Positions 53,484-64,000 are shown, numbered from the stretch's first letter. The stretch is 64,000 nt of DNA from Gymnopus androsaceus JB14 (GCA_009733575.1 ML769442.1:186001-250000); one strand, 5' to 3'. Notes: generated by a model from the sequence alone, not told the origin. Program-made: numbers and translations.

Positions 53484-55682
53484 AGGGGGTCAAGTAAACT
53501 TTTCGTTTAACAGTTAAACGCTACCTATTTGTACCATCTATTTAGAGCGAATATATTTTACATCTGATCCTGTTAAACCTCGTTAAACGCGTTCAACGCA
53601 ACTGATCTGAACAAATTGATGATTTACTCATGAGTACATTAAACGTGTTAAACACGTTCAATGCCGCTTGACTATAAGTATACTGGCGAGGCCGTTGAAC
53701 CTCATTAAATGCGTTCAACACGAACTATTTGAAGACGCTACTAATCGTGTCAACAGGCTGTTTAACGCGTTCAACGCGCTTTGAACGCGTTGAACCATTC
53801 CTTCCAATCGCCCCTCTAGGTTCTCATATCATTTGTTTAACTGTGATTTTAACACGTTAAACCGCATGCTCCAGATTCTCAATGATAAAATAAATGCGTC
53901 GCGTGCCTTTGTTCAACAGTTTAACATGTTAAACCGCATGCTCGAGAATCCCAATGGTAAACATAAATGCGTCGCGTGAGATTCAATTGATAAAAAAATA
54001 TAGTATTATATGGCCAGAGCGACAACTAAGTTATACCTGAGCTGTAATCAGAGAGCGCAAAATTCATTAGCGAGAAAAAGACTCACTGCGAAGAAGCCTA
54101 CCCAGAAAGCCCTTAAGAACGGCTTCGCGCTTGAAAACTCCAGTCGTATGGGCAGACACTCTGGTGACTGTGGGCATTAAACGACGAACCGCACTCAAAT
54201 TTCTGGTCAACGATACTAATGAATCATGAGCCAATAGATCGTAAATTTGAGACATTTGACATACCAAGTAGTTTCCTTGCTGTCAAACCTGGCCATTTTT
54301 GGTGAAGCTTCGTCGCCACCCTTCTTACTACCAACATTAGAAGATGAAGTCGGACCTTGAGGAGACTTATGCAACTGGCTTGTAGGCATTTGTCGTAGTA
54401 CTAGATTAGATTTGATTTTTGTGAAAACGTCTAAAGCAATTGGAGGACTTACAAAGTTGGAGCGAGAGGAAGTCAAAAGCGAGAGAGAAATACAAAACGG
54501 GGGAATGGTGACCCACCCCGTTATATATACAGCGGGAACAATAAGGGCCAGATAAGACCCTGCCGAGTGCGCCGAAACAAGGAAAACAATAATAAAAAGG
54601 GATGGTCAAAGCTGTATATATGGATACCGAATTTATCTACGTCCAGAACTGGCATCAAGTGAATATACAAGTCCGTTTGCGAAAAGAAAACTTACCTGTG
54701 CATCCAAACCAAGGTGATCACTCGTACGATTACGGGCCTGATTCACTCTTCGTATGTCAGGAACGGAAGCCCTTTGAATCGATATGAGCGATTCCGCCTA
54801 CAATATTCCAAATACAACAATGACAACCACGAATAATTCCATCAACAATACCAATCCCTCCACTGGGTGCAACGCCGACGTGCATACCAATCACTGCTCC
54901 CGCGTTCAATTCAGCAACTAATCTCCCTTCCAAGAATGTTTTCCCAGCTTTGACCTGAACAATAGTCTTCGCCATATCGCTGCTGGCCACATCGGACAAT
55001 AAGGCTGGCTTTCCAAGTGGCATGACACCTGGTGCTCGATTTTGCTTTGGCCTCCCAGAGTACAAAAACCCTCCTCTCAAACGGTCCCACCCACTCAAAC
55101 GATGTCGTCTCCTGCTAAAACCAAAGCCACCAAATGCTCTCCCCAGAAGCCCTCTCTGTACACCCTCCATCCAACTTACTCTGGCACTATTCCCTCTTTC
55201 TTCAACTGCCAAAGCCCAATGCAGCAGGGTCCCTCTCGGTTCTTTTATAACTATGCTCGTCTTTCCCCTGTCCCTCAAAATCTTATTTTTTAATTCCCGG
55301 TTTAATGGGCACTGTATCTGGTGTCCCAGTTTAACCAGTTTAACGGTTGCTCGTTTAACATAGTTTAACTACCAAGTACTATACAAAACATAACACATTT
55401 TTTTAGTGCGTTTTCTGGTTTAAACTCGTTAAACAATGTTTAGCGACTTGGTGTACTTAGGGCTTGTTTTGTTTGAGAAGATGTCCAACGTTGTTGAACA
55501 GCGGTTTAACAGTGTTTAACGGCTGGGTGACAGGGAGATTAATGGATTGGTCGTTCAAAAGCGTGTTTAACGCTGTTTAAACTCATTATTTAATTGGGAA
55601 CAATGTATGGGTTTGATCAGGTTTATTATGTACTATTATACACAGTGTTGAACGGTTTAACGAAAAGTTTACTTGACCCCCT
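53484..55682. mobile_element. TIR element rich in GTTTAAC-type words, unclassified
   Basis: The ends are exact inverted repeats: AGGGGGTCAAGTAAACTTTT continuing CGTT at 53484-53507 and its complement at 55659-55682. Roughly 500 bp inside the left end and 400 bp inside the right end are crowded with GTTTAAC, GTTAAAC and CGTTCAAC words, many as near-palindromes such as TTTAACGCGTTCAACGCG. That is a typical subterminal transposase-binding layout. The middle (about 54070-55290) has short frames on both strands but no recognisable transposase. No clear target duplication was found. It looks like a nonautonomous DNA transposon of an unknown family. Confidence 0.7.
53855..53980. repeat. Two ~50-bp direct repeats inside the TIR element
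   Basis: GTTAAACCGCATGCTCCAGA...AAATGCGTCGCGTG at about 53857-53908 recurs as GTTAAACCGCATGCTCGAGA...AAATGCGTCGCGTG at about 53931-53979. Both are subterminal in the TIR element. Confidence 0.6.
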
Positions 55683-56548
55683 TGTGTTTAACGAAGCTTA
55701 TCGTGTTACTGCCAATCTGCGCAGGATATGTTTGAGGATGTACGCACCAGCCTGAGGAATTTCCGTGTCTTGAATCGCGGCTTTTTATACGAAGACCTGG
55801 GCAAATTCAGTAGCATTTGCCGTTTTGCCTCGGAAGGTTACCTTTGAACTCGGACCTTAGCGTTTTTATGACCCCAATTTCGGCGTGTTAATTGAGCATA
55901 TAGTATCGGAGATAGATACTGCATGAGGTCAAATGGCATCGGACTTCAACTCGCTGGCACCGTCAGGACAATCTTCAAGAGCAGAGATCTTCACGAAGTT
56001 TGATTGGACCTATTTATGCGGCTTCAGCAGTTCTATCATGAATGAGGAGTGGCTTTCTTGGTCGAATTGGCCTGATACTCAAGGTCCAGATACGTTACTC
56101 TAGACTCGGGGGCTCCAGGGCTATGGAGGGCTATGGTCTTCCTACTTCCGTTTCGGAAGATGAAACGGAGGCGATACTTTTTTGACGAGAGAACGACGGG
56201 CAATCAACAGCGAGCTTCGACTCGAGTCATCTGGCCCTATTATCTGCTCGTCGAGGCCATAGTATGGCCTTGAAAAGAAAAGTACTAAATTGGGCGGGTC
56301 AGGATCGGAGTTCTGTAGAGATTAGCGGGAGTCCTAGAAAGATATAGAAGATCCTATTCCGCACATCGGGTCCTTTTAAGGCCCACGTCGCTGCTGATGG
56401 CTCCCTACAATAAGTCAATGTACGTCGGGTGTAGCAGCTCTTGACTTTTAGCCCTTTGCATGTGATACCTGTCATGGCTCATTTCCGGCACTACGCCGGT
56501 TACGTGACCTGTCTAAGTAATAGCCCAAGCACAACCCCAACAGGCGTA
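55683..56548. other. Intergenic between two mobile elements
   Basis: About 870 bp with no gene or repeat that I can support. Confidence 0.3.
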
Positions 56549-56923
56549 CGGTTGCTTGGTGTAGTGGTTAAAATGGTCCACTGTCAGCACTAATTATTGT
56601 GTTAGAGCTGGGTTCAACTATTAGTATGGAATTTAAAAAAAAATCTTAGCAATGCTGACTAGCTCTCTAATGTTAGGGTTAGCCCCGAAGAGAGCTAGTC
56701 CAGCATTGCCAAACATGCTGGATGAATGGTTAGGGGTCCGGGGTTGGGTAGGTTAGTGTTAGGGGTTGCGCCTATTGTGATAGCGCAAAACGAGGCTTTA
56801 GAGTGCCCACCTGCCGATGACTTCCCGGCTTGGGGGACCCCCCGGAGGGAGGGGAAGAATACCTTCCCGTATTTCCGAAAGGTTGCAAGAGGGAAGCAGA
56901 GGCAGGCCCGAAGTTTGCATGCC
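56549..56923 (+). mobile_element. tRNA-headed SINE-like element, copy 2
   Basis: A-box TGGTGTAGTGG (56557-56567) and B-box GGTTCAACTAT (56611-56621) are spaced as in a tRNA gene. The hairpin arms 56649-56668 and 56689-56709 pair over 20 bp with one bulge. The tail shares CATTGCCAAACAT, GGTTAGGGGTC, AGGCTTTAGAGTGCC and TGGGGGACCCCCC with copy 1 at 7441-7801. It lies about 270 bp left of the DIRS-like element. Confidence 0.65.
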
Positions 56924-57440
56924 TTGTGATAAAACATATTTTATTAAACAATACAATACTACAGTAGTATTTGGGATGTCTCTGTCAGGCACCTGTTGAC
57001 CTTCCTATTTCGTTAAGTGCCCGTCACGTGGAAAGGGCTAAAAGTTCCGAGATAAGTTGCCAGAGGCAGCTTATCAGACGAGAAGCCAGCCAGGCACCTA
57101 TTAACTCATTGCTTTTGGCTCTCACCGCCATTGAATTCATAGCCCTTTCTCATTTATTCCACGCATTCTTTCGTCTTTTTGCTCCAATAATTATGGCTAT
57201 TATCCATAACAGTCCCCTTCCCAATGATCCTTCGGTAGAATCGACCAGTCACGTTAGAAAAACACACAAAGACCCACAGACCATTGCTCGACTCCAGAAA
57301 CTTCCCATCAATTCCAAGCTCAAATTGAACTATGAGAAACAGGCTTGCAATGGCGCGTGCCACAAGCGTGCTGTGAGTGGCAATGACAGTGTCTCAGATG
57401 CCTCTTCATATATATCTATCCCTGAAGAGGAATACAAAAG

Positions 57441-58565
57441 ATGACAAGGGACCTGCCCTATTTTGATAGAGTAAAGTGCTGGCTCTCAGCCCACACTCTC
57501 AGTTGGTTAGTGGATAAACAGAAATCGTTGAGATCGAGGCCTAGGGAAGGAGATGATGCATCTCCTGATGCTCCCAATACTCAGCCCTCGAAACATTTCA
57601 GAACCAACGAGGAACTCTACAAAATTGACCCAACTGCACCTCCAAACGTCTCCTTTGACCAAGCCTTCCTCAACCTTGGCCTATATGGCTACCATATTCC
57701 TCTTGCTTTGTTCACCAACAAGAACGTCGAATTCATGAGCAATAATTCCATTTCTTTCCATTGCACCAAAATCTCGCATATTGAAGGAAAGCCACAGATC
57801 ATGGACCTTGCCAACATTATTAAAAAGGTCAAGGATAGCTGTGACACAGGACCCACACTGGATTTGGACATGGAATACTTCGAGTGGTTGGAAGCCACTG
57901 CAAATTTCTTTGTCTACCAATCATCGCTGTACGCGGAAGGTGATGAGGCCAACGAGCCCCAGTTCTACAAAAAGCACTTTGGCTTTTTTGAGAACCAGCC
58001 TGATTCGGTCAAGCTGTACAACTTGTGGAAGGACATCGAGCTCGAGCTCTGTCAGAAGCACCAGAACAAGAAAACGGCCTTCAATCTCTTTGATTACAGA
58101 ACCGAGTGGGGTTGCGTTAAATCGTGCCTCAATAGTCTTGAAGCTCCCTTGGTCAACAACTCAGCCCAACCCTCCTCTTCCACTCAATGCTCCCACTTCT
58201 CGAATCCAAAGGCATCAAAACCCGCGCACGACAACCCTCCTCCTGCGACTTCCTTGAATTCCTTTCCAACTGGCAACAAGGACAAAGCCTCCCATGAGCC
58301 TTGTTGCATCATCTGTGGAGGTGTTGGTCATACCTTCTTCAATCACAACAATTCCTCACATGGACCTTCCAAGTGGGCAGTCCGAGATGGGAAGGAGCTC
58401 CTTCATCCAACCAGCAAGGTGCGGCTCTGCACCTACTGGAACATCTTCTCTTCCTGTACCAAGAAGTGCCCAAGCCCCAGTCATGTTTGCACTTTCTGTG
58501 GCGGCCCGCACCCTGCACTCAGATGGGACCCAAGCTGTTGCATCTCCCATCCCGCAGGCCATTAA
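57441..58565 (+). CDS. DIRS-like element gag-like ORF with zinc-knuckle cysteines
   Basis: A 374-codon frame overlaps the end of a preceding short frame (57193-57444) by ATGA. It contains PNVSFDQAFLNLGLYGYHIP, then the central KLYNLWKDIELELCQKHQNK, and a cysteine/histidine-rich end: CCIICGGVGHTFFNHN and VCTFCGGPHPALRWDPSC. This layout is seen in gag-like proteins of Agaricomycete DIRS-type elements. It would bind element RNA. Continuous and open over its full length. An upstream start in the 57193 frame cannot be excluded. Confidence 0.65.
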   Translation: MTRDLPYFDRVKCWLSAHTLSWLVDKQKSLRSRPREGDDASPDAPNTQPSKHFRTNEELYKIDPTAPPNVSFDQAFLNLGLYGYHIPLALFTNKNVEFMSNNSISFHCTKISHIEGKPQIMDLANIIKKVKDSCDTGPTLDLDMEYFEWLEATANFFVYQSSLYAEGDEANEPQFYKKHFGFFENQPDSVKLYNLWKDIELELCQKHQNKKTAFNLFDYRTEWGCVKSCLNSLEAPLVNNSAQPSSSTQCSHFSNPKASKPAHDNPPPATSLNSFPTGNKDKASHEPCCIICGGVGHTFFNHNNSSHGPSKWAVRDGKELLHPTSKVRLCTYWNIFSSCTKKCPSPSHVCTFCGGPHPALRWDPSCCISHPAGH

Positions 58566-59768
58566 TCCATTTGCATCCAATTCCCTCACTCCCGCTCTTT
58601 CTTGGCATGATTTTTCACTGACAAAGATGTATCGCTCTCCGATCCCTAATACTCCACCTGACTTCTTGGAACTCTATGACTGCATTATCATGCCTTACAA
58701 TGCTCCTGCTTTTGCCATTGAATTGACCAGGTGCAACCTCTGGGACCGCTACCCTTTCCTTGTTGAATATCTAACTACAGGTTTCCTGCTCGGCAACATG
58801 CCTATCTTACACAAAAGCATAATTATCCCGAATCATTCCTTGGTTGACAAGCATCCTAACGTTGTCTGGGACTATATACTTGAAGAAGCTGCCGCCAATT
58901 GCATGTTGGGCCCTTTCTCCAAAGCTGAGATGGAAACCGTAATGTGTGGTTTTTTCTTTTGCTCTCCTTTTATCATAGTCAAGCAAGTCCAAGGTCCTGA
59001 CAAACCCCCTAAGCGTTGCATCTGCCGCAACCTCTCCAAAGATGGCCGCGATTCCTTGGGTAATTTGGTTCCCTGCATCAACTCATATATCCTTAAAGAG
59101 GACTTTCCTACTTCATTCAACTCAGCTGTTTATACAGCAAATTTGGTAAGTCTTCCTCTCCTAATCCCAATCTATTCACCTGGGATTTCCTACCCCATTA
59201 TTTTCTGGGTTCTTACCCATAATTCGCTGGGTTATCTGCCCTGTATTTGCTGTTATTTGCCAAGATATCTCGCAATTCTCATTCACCATTCCATTTGCTA
59301 AACTCACTTTTATTACTTTACTTGTGCAGGTTGTGTCTGCACCCCCAGGTACCAAAGTTTGCACTGTGGACATTTTGAAATTCCACTGCACCATCCCTTT
59401 GCACCCCCCAAGACAAACCGTACATGGTTGTACATGATCCCAATGGAAAATTCTGGGCAGAGCATTGCTACGCATTTGGTGCTGCTTCTGCCAGTTCCAA
59501 TTCCGGTATGGTGTCTGGTGCAGGTTACAACATATGGCAGTCATTTGGTATAACACCTATTGCCAAGATAGAAGACAATCTCGCTGCTTTCATCACTCTC
59601 AATGCTTTGGGTTCCTATGATTATTTCAACCGTGACAACTTATTTGACCTCATCTCCAAGCTTGGACTCCCTTGGCACCCTGACAAGGGTGATCAATATT
59701 TTGTCTTCATTTTCACTTTTATTGGTTTTCTCTGGGACCTCAAAACACAAATGAATCAGTCTTCCTGA
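58566..59768 (+). pseudogene. DIRS-like reverse transcriptase with a spliceable-looking intron
   Basis: The frame gives ALSWHDFSLTKMYRSPIPNT, the fingers region CMLGPFSKAEMETVMC with CSPFIIVKQVQGPDKP, and RCICRNLSKDGRDSLGN. At ANL it meets GTAAGT, and a 184-nt segment (59146-59329, ending TTGTGCAG) separates it from VVSAPPGTKVCTVDILKFHC, which carries the first catalytic Asp. Another frame continues with NGKFWAEHCYAFGAASAS and the expected x-x-DD box read as IEDN, so the second catalytic Asp is lost. It ends GFLWDLKTQ before a further shift. It is inactive as read. Confidence 0.65.
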
Positions 59769-60447
59769 GGAGAAGAGACTGAAATACCTCTACCATTTGG
59801 AAGATTTCCTGAACACTTATTGCCGCCGCTTAACCCCCAGAGTCAAGGTCAAATCCATTCATGGCACCCTCTGTCACATCGCATTCGTTTATGCCCATGG
59901 CAAGACCCATCTTCCTCCCCTTTCCAACTTCATGTCTCCATACCGCAACCACAAGGTCAAAAAGGGCAAATACCCCGATAAGATCATTCCCGAAGTTGAA
60001 TGGTGGATCCAGCAACTCCAAGACCCATTATTCTACTGCCAACTGCACAAGTTGGGTCCTCTTCAGGATTTGGAGATCTTTGTGGACGCTTCCACTGACT
60101 GGGGTATTGGCATTATCATTGGAGGCAGATGGGCTGTTTTCCACTTAGCTGATGACTGGAAAATTGAGGGCCGCGATATCTGCTGGCTCAAAACAGTCGC
60201 AATCAAAATTCTCATCTATTTCCTCAAAGCAATGGGCTTCAAAAACATTTGTCTACTCATTCATTCGGACAACCAAGGCACCATTGGTGCCATGCAGAAA
60301 TCCCATAGTCCAAACTACTGGATTAACATGTCTATTTGTCAAATCTGTGCCACTATTGGCCCCCTTTACATCCAACCTGAACTCGAATACATTGAGTCAG
60401 CCAAGAATCCTGCTGACCTAATTTTGCATGGAATTTTGGGTCCTTAG
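59761..60447 (+). pseudogene. DIRS-like RNase H domain
   Basis: An open frame starts LPEEKRLKYLYHLEDFL. It reads VKSIHGTLCHIAFVYAHGKT, VDASTDWGIGIIIGGRW, GRDICWLKTVAIKIL, HSDNQGTIGAMQK and AKNPADLILHG. The catalytic Asp residues in VDAST and HSDN are present. The Glu expected in the GRDIxWLE stretch is Lys, so the active site is probably dead. It follows RT with a frame change at about 59755. The segment is part of the same element polyprotein. Confidence 0.7.
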
Positions 60448-60960
60448 GAGGACCATCTCGCACTACAATTTCAGCTCCCCGACAAGCTTAACAGTACTCT
60501 ATTCTATTATGTCAAGTAACCTACCCATTCCTGCAGCTGATGGTTCAGTCAAAAGTGCCAATGTTCCACACCCATTGGCCACTTGGAATTCCCATTTCTT
60601 CCTTTGCAACCGCTTCGTTACTCTCCAAAACTACCCCACCAAAGCTACCGAGCTCTCCAATCCATCCCCTCCTCTTCACAACTGCTTTCCCTCTCTCCAA
60701 GAGTGCTACCAAACCAACAACCTAGTTTCACCTGACCCAGCTGTATCCACTACCCCATTCTCCCGTCCACCTGAACAACTCCCTGCCCTGCCAGCACCTC
60801 GTAAACCAACCACTAATGCCTCCATCCAAGCGAATTCCCTCCGACCCAACATTTGAGCAAAAGACTGTTTGCACGCATGGCAGACCCCATTCTCAATCAA
60901 GAAACGCCTTACAAACTCCTCCATTTTTCCTCCTGATAATGAGCTATGGGTCCGTTGGTT

Positions 60961-61878
60961 CAAATAGTGTAGAGCAATCAACACTAAGCAATCGGAACAC
61001 AGGGGGTTTGGCTATCAATTTAAATAGCAAGGGTGCGTTGTCAAAGGTTCTGCAAAGAAAATACTCTATTTGTCTCTCAAAAGTGACTGGTGTTTCTCGA
61101 AGTGATACTGGTAGATGATTGAAGGATAGGATCTCCTTTTCTAATCAATCTATACTGATTTGGGGCAATGATAGGGGCAACAATATAACAATGACAATAA
61201 AAAGAACCACCAACAATATGGCTTGGTTCAACAAAGTGATTCCCAACAGTAGGGCAAAACCACTCAGGACAACAGACAGTTTGTTTCCTGTACACCTGAG
61301 CTCAGTTGCAACAGATGGTCACTTCTTGGTGGTCACACTAGACTCCTTGGAACTAAAACAACAATTTGACTTGGTATAAGTCTGTGGATTTTCACAGTCG
61401 TCAGGATTATAAGTCTCTAACGCTGGGTGCAATAACAACTCTTTCCGTACCACATGAGGTATTACTTTGGTTCACAAGGGAGTGGTATCTTTCCTGTCTC
61501 AGCTGTACACCACAAAATGAATCAAAGGCCACCTTGATATAGGTCCAGCGAGATATTGTGTATCTAGTCTTTGGCCTGAATAAAATATCTAAGTTGAGCT
61601 CAAAAAGGTGTGAAATTAGCACAAGGCCACAGAGAGGTCAGTGTTTCAGCTAGGAATGATATCCGAGCTGAGTTGTAAGGTTGGTGGCTTGTTTGATATT
61701 GATTTGATCTGGGTCTGTGGCCTGTGAGATCTTTTTCAGATGGTGTCTCTTTTACTTTGACTTTGCCTCAATTCCAAGCCACATCCACTCTCTCATTGTC
61801 CTGGTCAAAGCAGACCAATCTGGTATTTAAAATGCACCTCTGCGACCTCAAATAATCACTCAATAGTCCTCAATCCCC
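60961..61878. other. Repeat-derived sequence without clear gene
   Basis: About 900 bp between the end of the DIRS-like coding part and the next gene. Short frames only. It may include the 3' end of the retroelement. Confidence 0.3.
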
Positions 61879-62730
61879 AATGCCATCCCAAACCAACTTT
61901 TCAGTTGTTGTAAATACTGTCCACATCCATCCTCAACCTGGTTCAACCATCAATATCACAGTAACTCCAACTTCTCCTGGACCTCTGGTGAGATTCTCGG
62001 TCAGGATATCATTTATCTAAACATTTTTTTAACAGTGTTTCATGTTTGAATTTCCAGGCAACTCTATTCACCAATGGCGGAATTCTATTGAGGCAGATGG
62101 TTCAGTTGTTCCTGACTCGGAGCCTGCCCGACTCGAGGAACTTGAACAATTTAATGAACAGGAACAAAATGACACTGCAGTCCGCTACCAGTCACTTGTT
62201 GCTGCAGGAGTCCTTGCTAATAGTCCGACTCCATCCCCTGTCAAGACTTTTCTCAATATGGTAGGCTCCTTGAGATTTATTTGCAGTATATTTGGCTTAA
62301 TTGAGCACATCCTAGCTTAAGCATAGTGGAGTCTTTAGTCCTACTACATCTCCTCTCAAGAATTTTGAGGATATGGTACGCTCTTTGAGCTAAAAACTTG
62401 TATTTGAGCTAATCAGTTTTGTCTTCAGCTTGACCGCAATCCTGGACATTGCAGTCCTGTGGAGAATCTTTCAGCCCGTGCCAATGTTCGCTTGTGAGAG
62501 GATTCAACAACTGAGGACAACACTGGCGATGAGGCACCGGTCCCCCACCCTGGCAATGTTTATGCAAAGGATTCGACTACTGAGGACTGACACCAATGAT
62601 GATGATGCTGAACCGGCTTCTTGCAATGGCTCAGGACCTGTGGTCATTGTTTCTGCCACCCCCAAAACTCATCCTCCCACATGCTTGGGGCCTGCTGCTC
62701 ATGTCTCTGACCACTATGTTCAATCCTGAA
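61879..62730 (+). CDS. Uncharacterised acidic protein, probably transposon-associated
   Basis: It starts MPSQTNFSVVVNTVHIHPQP. A GTGAGA..TTTAACAG intron (61988-62038) joins in phase to CFMFEFPGNSIHQWRNSIEA and LEELEQFNEQEQND, ending VKTFLNM at a GTAGGC donor near 62260. Two further short exons (about 62322-62368 and 62430 onward) are separated by similar introns. The last has a repeated DSTTED word, but one frame change is needed near 62490 to reach TEDTNDDDAEPAS. The protein is acidic and low in complexity. I do not recognise it. It converges on the minus-strand gene ending at 62873, and the pair may belong to one mobile unit. Confidence 0.4.
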
Positions 62731-62872
62731 ATGGAGGATGCGGATGATGAAATGTCTTCTGTCGGGGATTTGGACCAAGGCATGGTCACAGAGGATGTGG
62801 AGGATGGTACGCAAATGCTCGGAACTGTATTCACAACTTTTGTTCAGTTGATTTGACAAGAATGTATATAAG

Positions 62873-64000
62873 TTAGATATTATGAATGTTTATCAATCTT
62901 TTTCGTTTACGCTGTGGTGCTCCCTCTGACTCTTCATCTTTGTTGGACCCATCATCCTCATCAGACACCTCATTGGAAAATTGGCCTGCGATCTCTGCAG
63001 CCCGTGCTTCCTTCCTCTTCTTATTCTCTGCTGCTGTGGCTTTCCACTTCTCCTGTGTTTTTGTTTGTTTTGCATCCTGAAGTTCTTGGAGTTTTGCACT
63101 GCAGTTTCATGGTGAAAGATCTCTCTATCATCATGCAGTGGGATTGGAATAGTAAGGTCTCAATGCATTGTGAAGGCCATACATATTGATGATGAATCTA
63201 TCATCATCGCCATGTTGAAGGAAGTTGGAGGTCCGTTCTACAAGCTGTCGCTCTTGAACAATGTTCCGAGATCCCGATGCCTTGCACTTTCCAAGGCGAC
63301 AGTCATGTTGGACTGATAGTCGGAATAGAACATCCTGCACAATGTTAGTGCATTCATTATTATAAGCAACGAAAATACATACCTTGGTTTCAACGCATAA
63401 TTTTCACATCTTCATCAGAACATGGTCAGTAGAGTACTGGCAAATTAAAATATGGATGATGGCAATCACCAAGTATGAAACACTCCACTGCTACAATATT
63501 TGCTGGACGTGTTCTTTCATGATTTGCTTTCGGTGAAAGAAGCTCAATAATACGGCCAATGGAGTGTTCCTGTACAGTGTAAAGTAAGTATATTGAAGTG
63601 AATAGTTTAATTGGATACTTACTGTACTTTCTGGTTTTTGGATAACAACCCAAGATCCTATCTTGCAGTTATCACCAGATGTGGCAATTACAGACATATT
63701 GTCATTCCAAAACAGCCAGTCCTGCTCCAAGACTGACAAAGCTTGTGTCAAGGACCATGCAAATGTATGCATCTTCTTCGTAGCAAGTGGTTTCATAATG
63801 CCTGGAACGTTGTCAAAAATAAATTAATTAAAAAAGGAGCTCTGTTCTCACCATATTTAACTGCATCCAGAGGAATCCAGCCCAAATGTCATTGTATAAT
63901 CGGATGAGATTTTAATAGATCCATTACCCTTGGACTAGCTTGGATCCAATCCTTGCTTTCCTCATCAAAATGGTACCCACCGCTCAATGTGTGTTTGACG
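62873..64000 (-). pseudogene. Uncharacterised multi-exon gene, 5' end beyond window, two internal stops
   Basis: Reading inward from the right edge: TLSGGYHFDEESKDWIQASP, then DAVKYG joined over intron 63802-63851 to IMKPLATKKMHTFAWSLTQA and WLFWNDNMSVIATSGDNCKI. A second intron leads to EHSIGRIIELLSPKANHERT and RPANIVAVECFILGD. After VLY come TGA and, later, another TGA where Arg and Trp codons (CGA, TGG) would fit. Then follow DVLFRLSVQHDCRLGKC and DRFIINMYGLHNALRPYY. The C-terminus is charged and NLS-like (APQRKRKRLINIHNI). Similar proteins are, to my recollection, multicopy in mushroom genomes near transposons. No function is known to me. Confidence 0.5.

Larger units (their letters stand above)
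57193..60960 (+). mobile_element. DIRS-like retroelement, degenerate
   Basis: In order: a gag-like frame, RT, RNase H and a short tyrosine-recombinase-type N-terminal remnant (AWQTPFSIKKRL at about 60875-60910). Frames break between parts. The RT-RNase H type (VDASTDWGIG, HSDNQGTIGA) is that of the DIRS-like elements common in Agaricomycetes. Terminal or split repeats were not identified, so the limits are approximate. Confidence 0.65.

Noticed and set aside
56557..56625. Possible tRNA gene
   Set aside because: A- and B-box words are present, but no acceptor stem or complete cloverleaf can be formed, and the same head begins a repeat at 7441.

Overview
The window looks like nuclear DNA of a basidiomycete fungus, most likely an Agaricomycete. 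The reasons are dense, short (about 47-60 nt) GT..AG introns in nearly every gene, a cellulose-binding (CBM1) secreted esterase, F-box/leucine-rich proteins, a cytochrome P450, a questin-oxidase-like protein, and a heavy load of LTR, DIRS-like, SINE-like and TIR elements. No rRNA, standard tRNA, CRISPR or operon structure was seen.

Layout. 1-2.2 kb: 3' part of a Pro/Gln-rich gene. 2.7-4.1 kb (-): a secreted three-repeat protein of no family I recognise. 5.4-7.0 kb: E-box-bearing tandem repeats, a TATA box and an intact CE5 acetylxylan esterase/cutinase with CBM1. 7.4-7.8 kb: tRNA-headed SINE-like element. 9.9-12.5 kb: gag-only LTR retroelement with a perfect 5-bp target duplication. 12.9-15.8 kb: broken GNAT acetyltransferase and a frameshifted questin-oxidase-like gene. 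16.8-18.5 kb (-): F-box-like gene. 20.3-20.9 kb: small secreted helical protein. 22.5-23.2 kb: possible kinase remnant. 23.4-30.3 kb: SMC5, with a copia integrase/RT fragment and a 25-N gap lying inside one of its introns. 30.4-39.7 kb: three tandem units, each with a short-chain dehydrogenase (two intact, one frameshifted), separated after the first by a copia element and a MITE. 40-49 kb: decayed F-box paralogue, alpha/beta-hydrolase gene with frame breaks, intact F-box gene. 50.3-52.5 kb (-): cytochrome P450. 53.5-55.7 kb: a 2.2-kb TIR element packed with GTTTAAC-type words. 56.5-56.9 kb: second SINE-like copy. 57.2-61 kb: degenerate DIRS-like retroelement. 61.9-64 kb: two convergent uncharacterised genes, the right-hand one running off the window.

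Several otherwise well-conserved genes carry single-base frame shifts, while their splice sites and protein similarity remain good. Others (esterase, small secreted protein, two SDRs, one F-box gene) are fully intact. Some shifts fall in homopolymers, so sequence error and real pseudogenisation must be separated before any gene is called dead.

The genes do not form a visible biosynthetic cluster: questin-oxidase-like, SDR and P450 genes are spread over 38 kb with F-box genes, SMC5 and transposons between them. The most novel-looking items are the SINE-like family with a hairpin supported by two compensatory base-pair changes, the GTTTAAC-rich TIR element, the secreted FTGP-repeat protein, and the retroelement lodged in the SMC5 intron.
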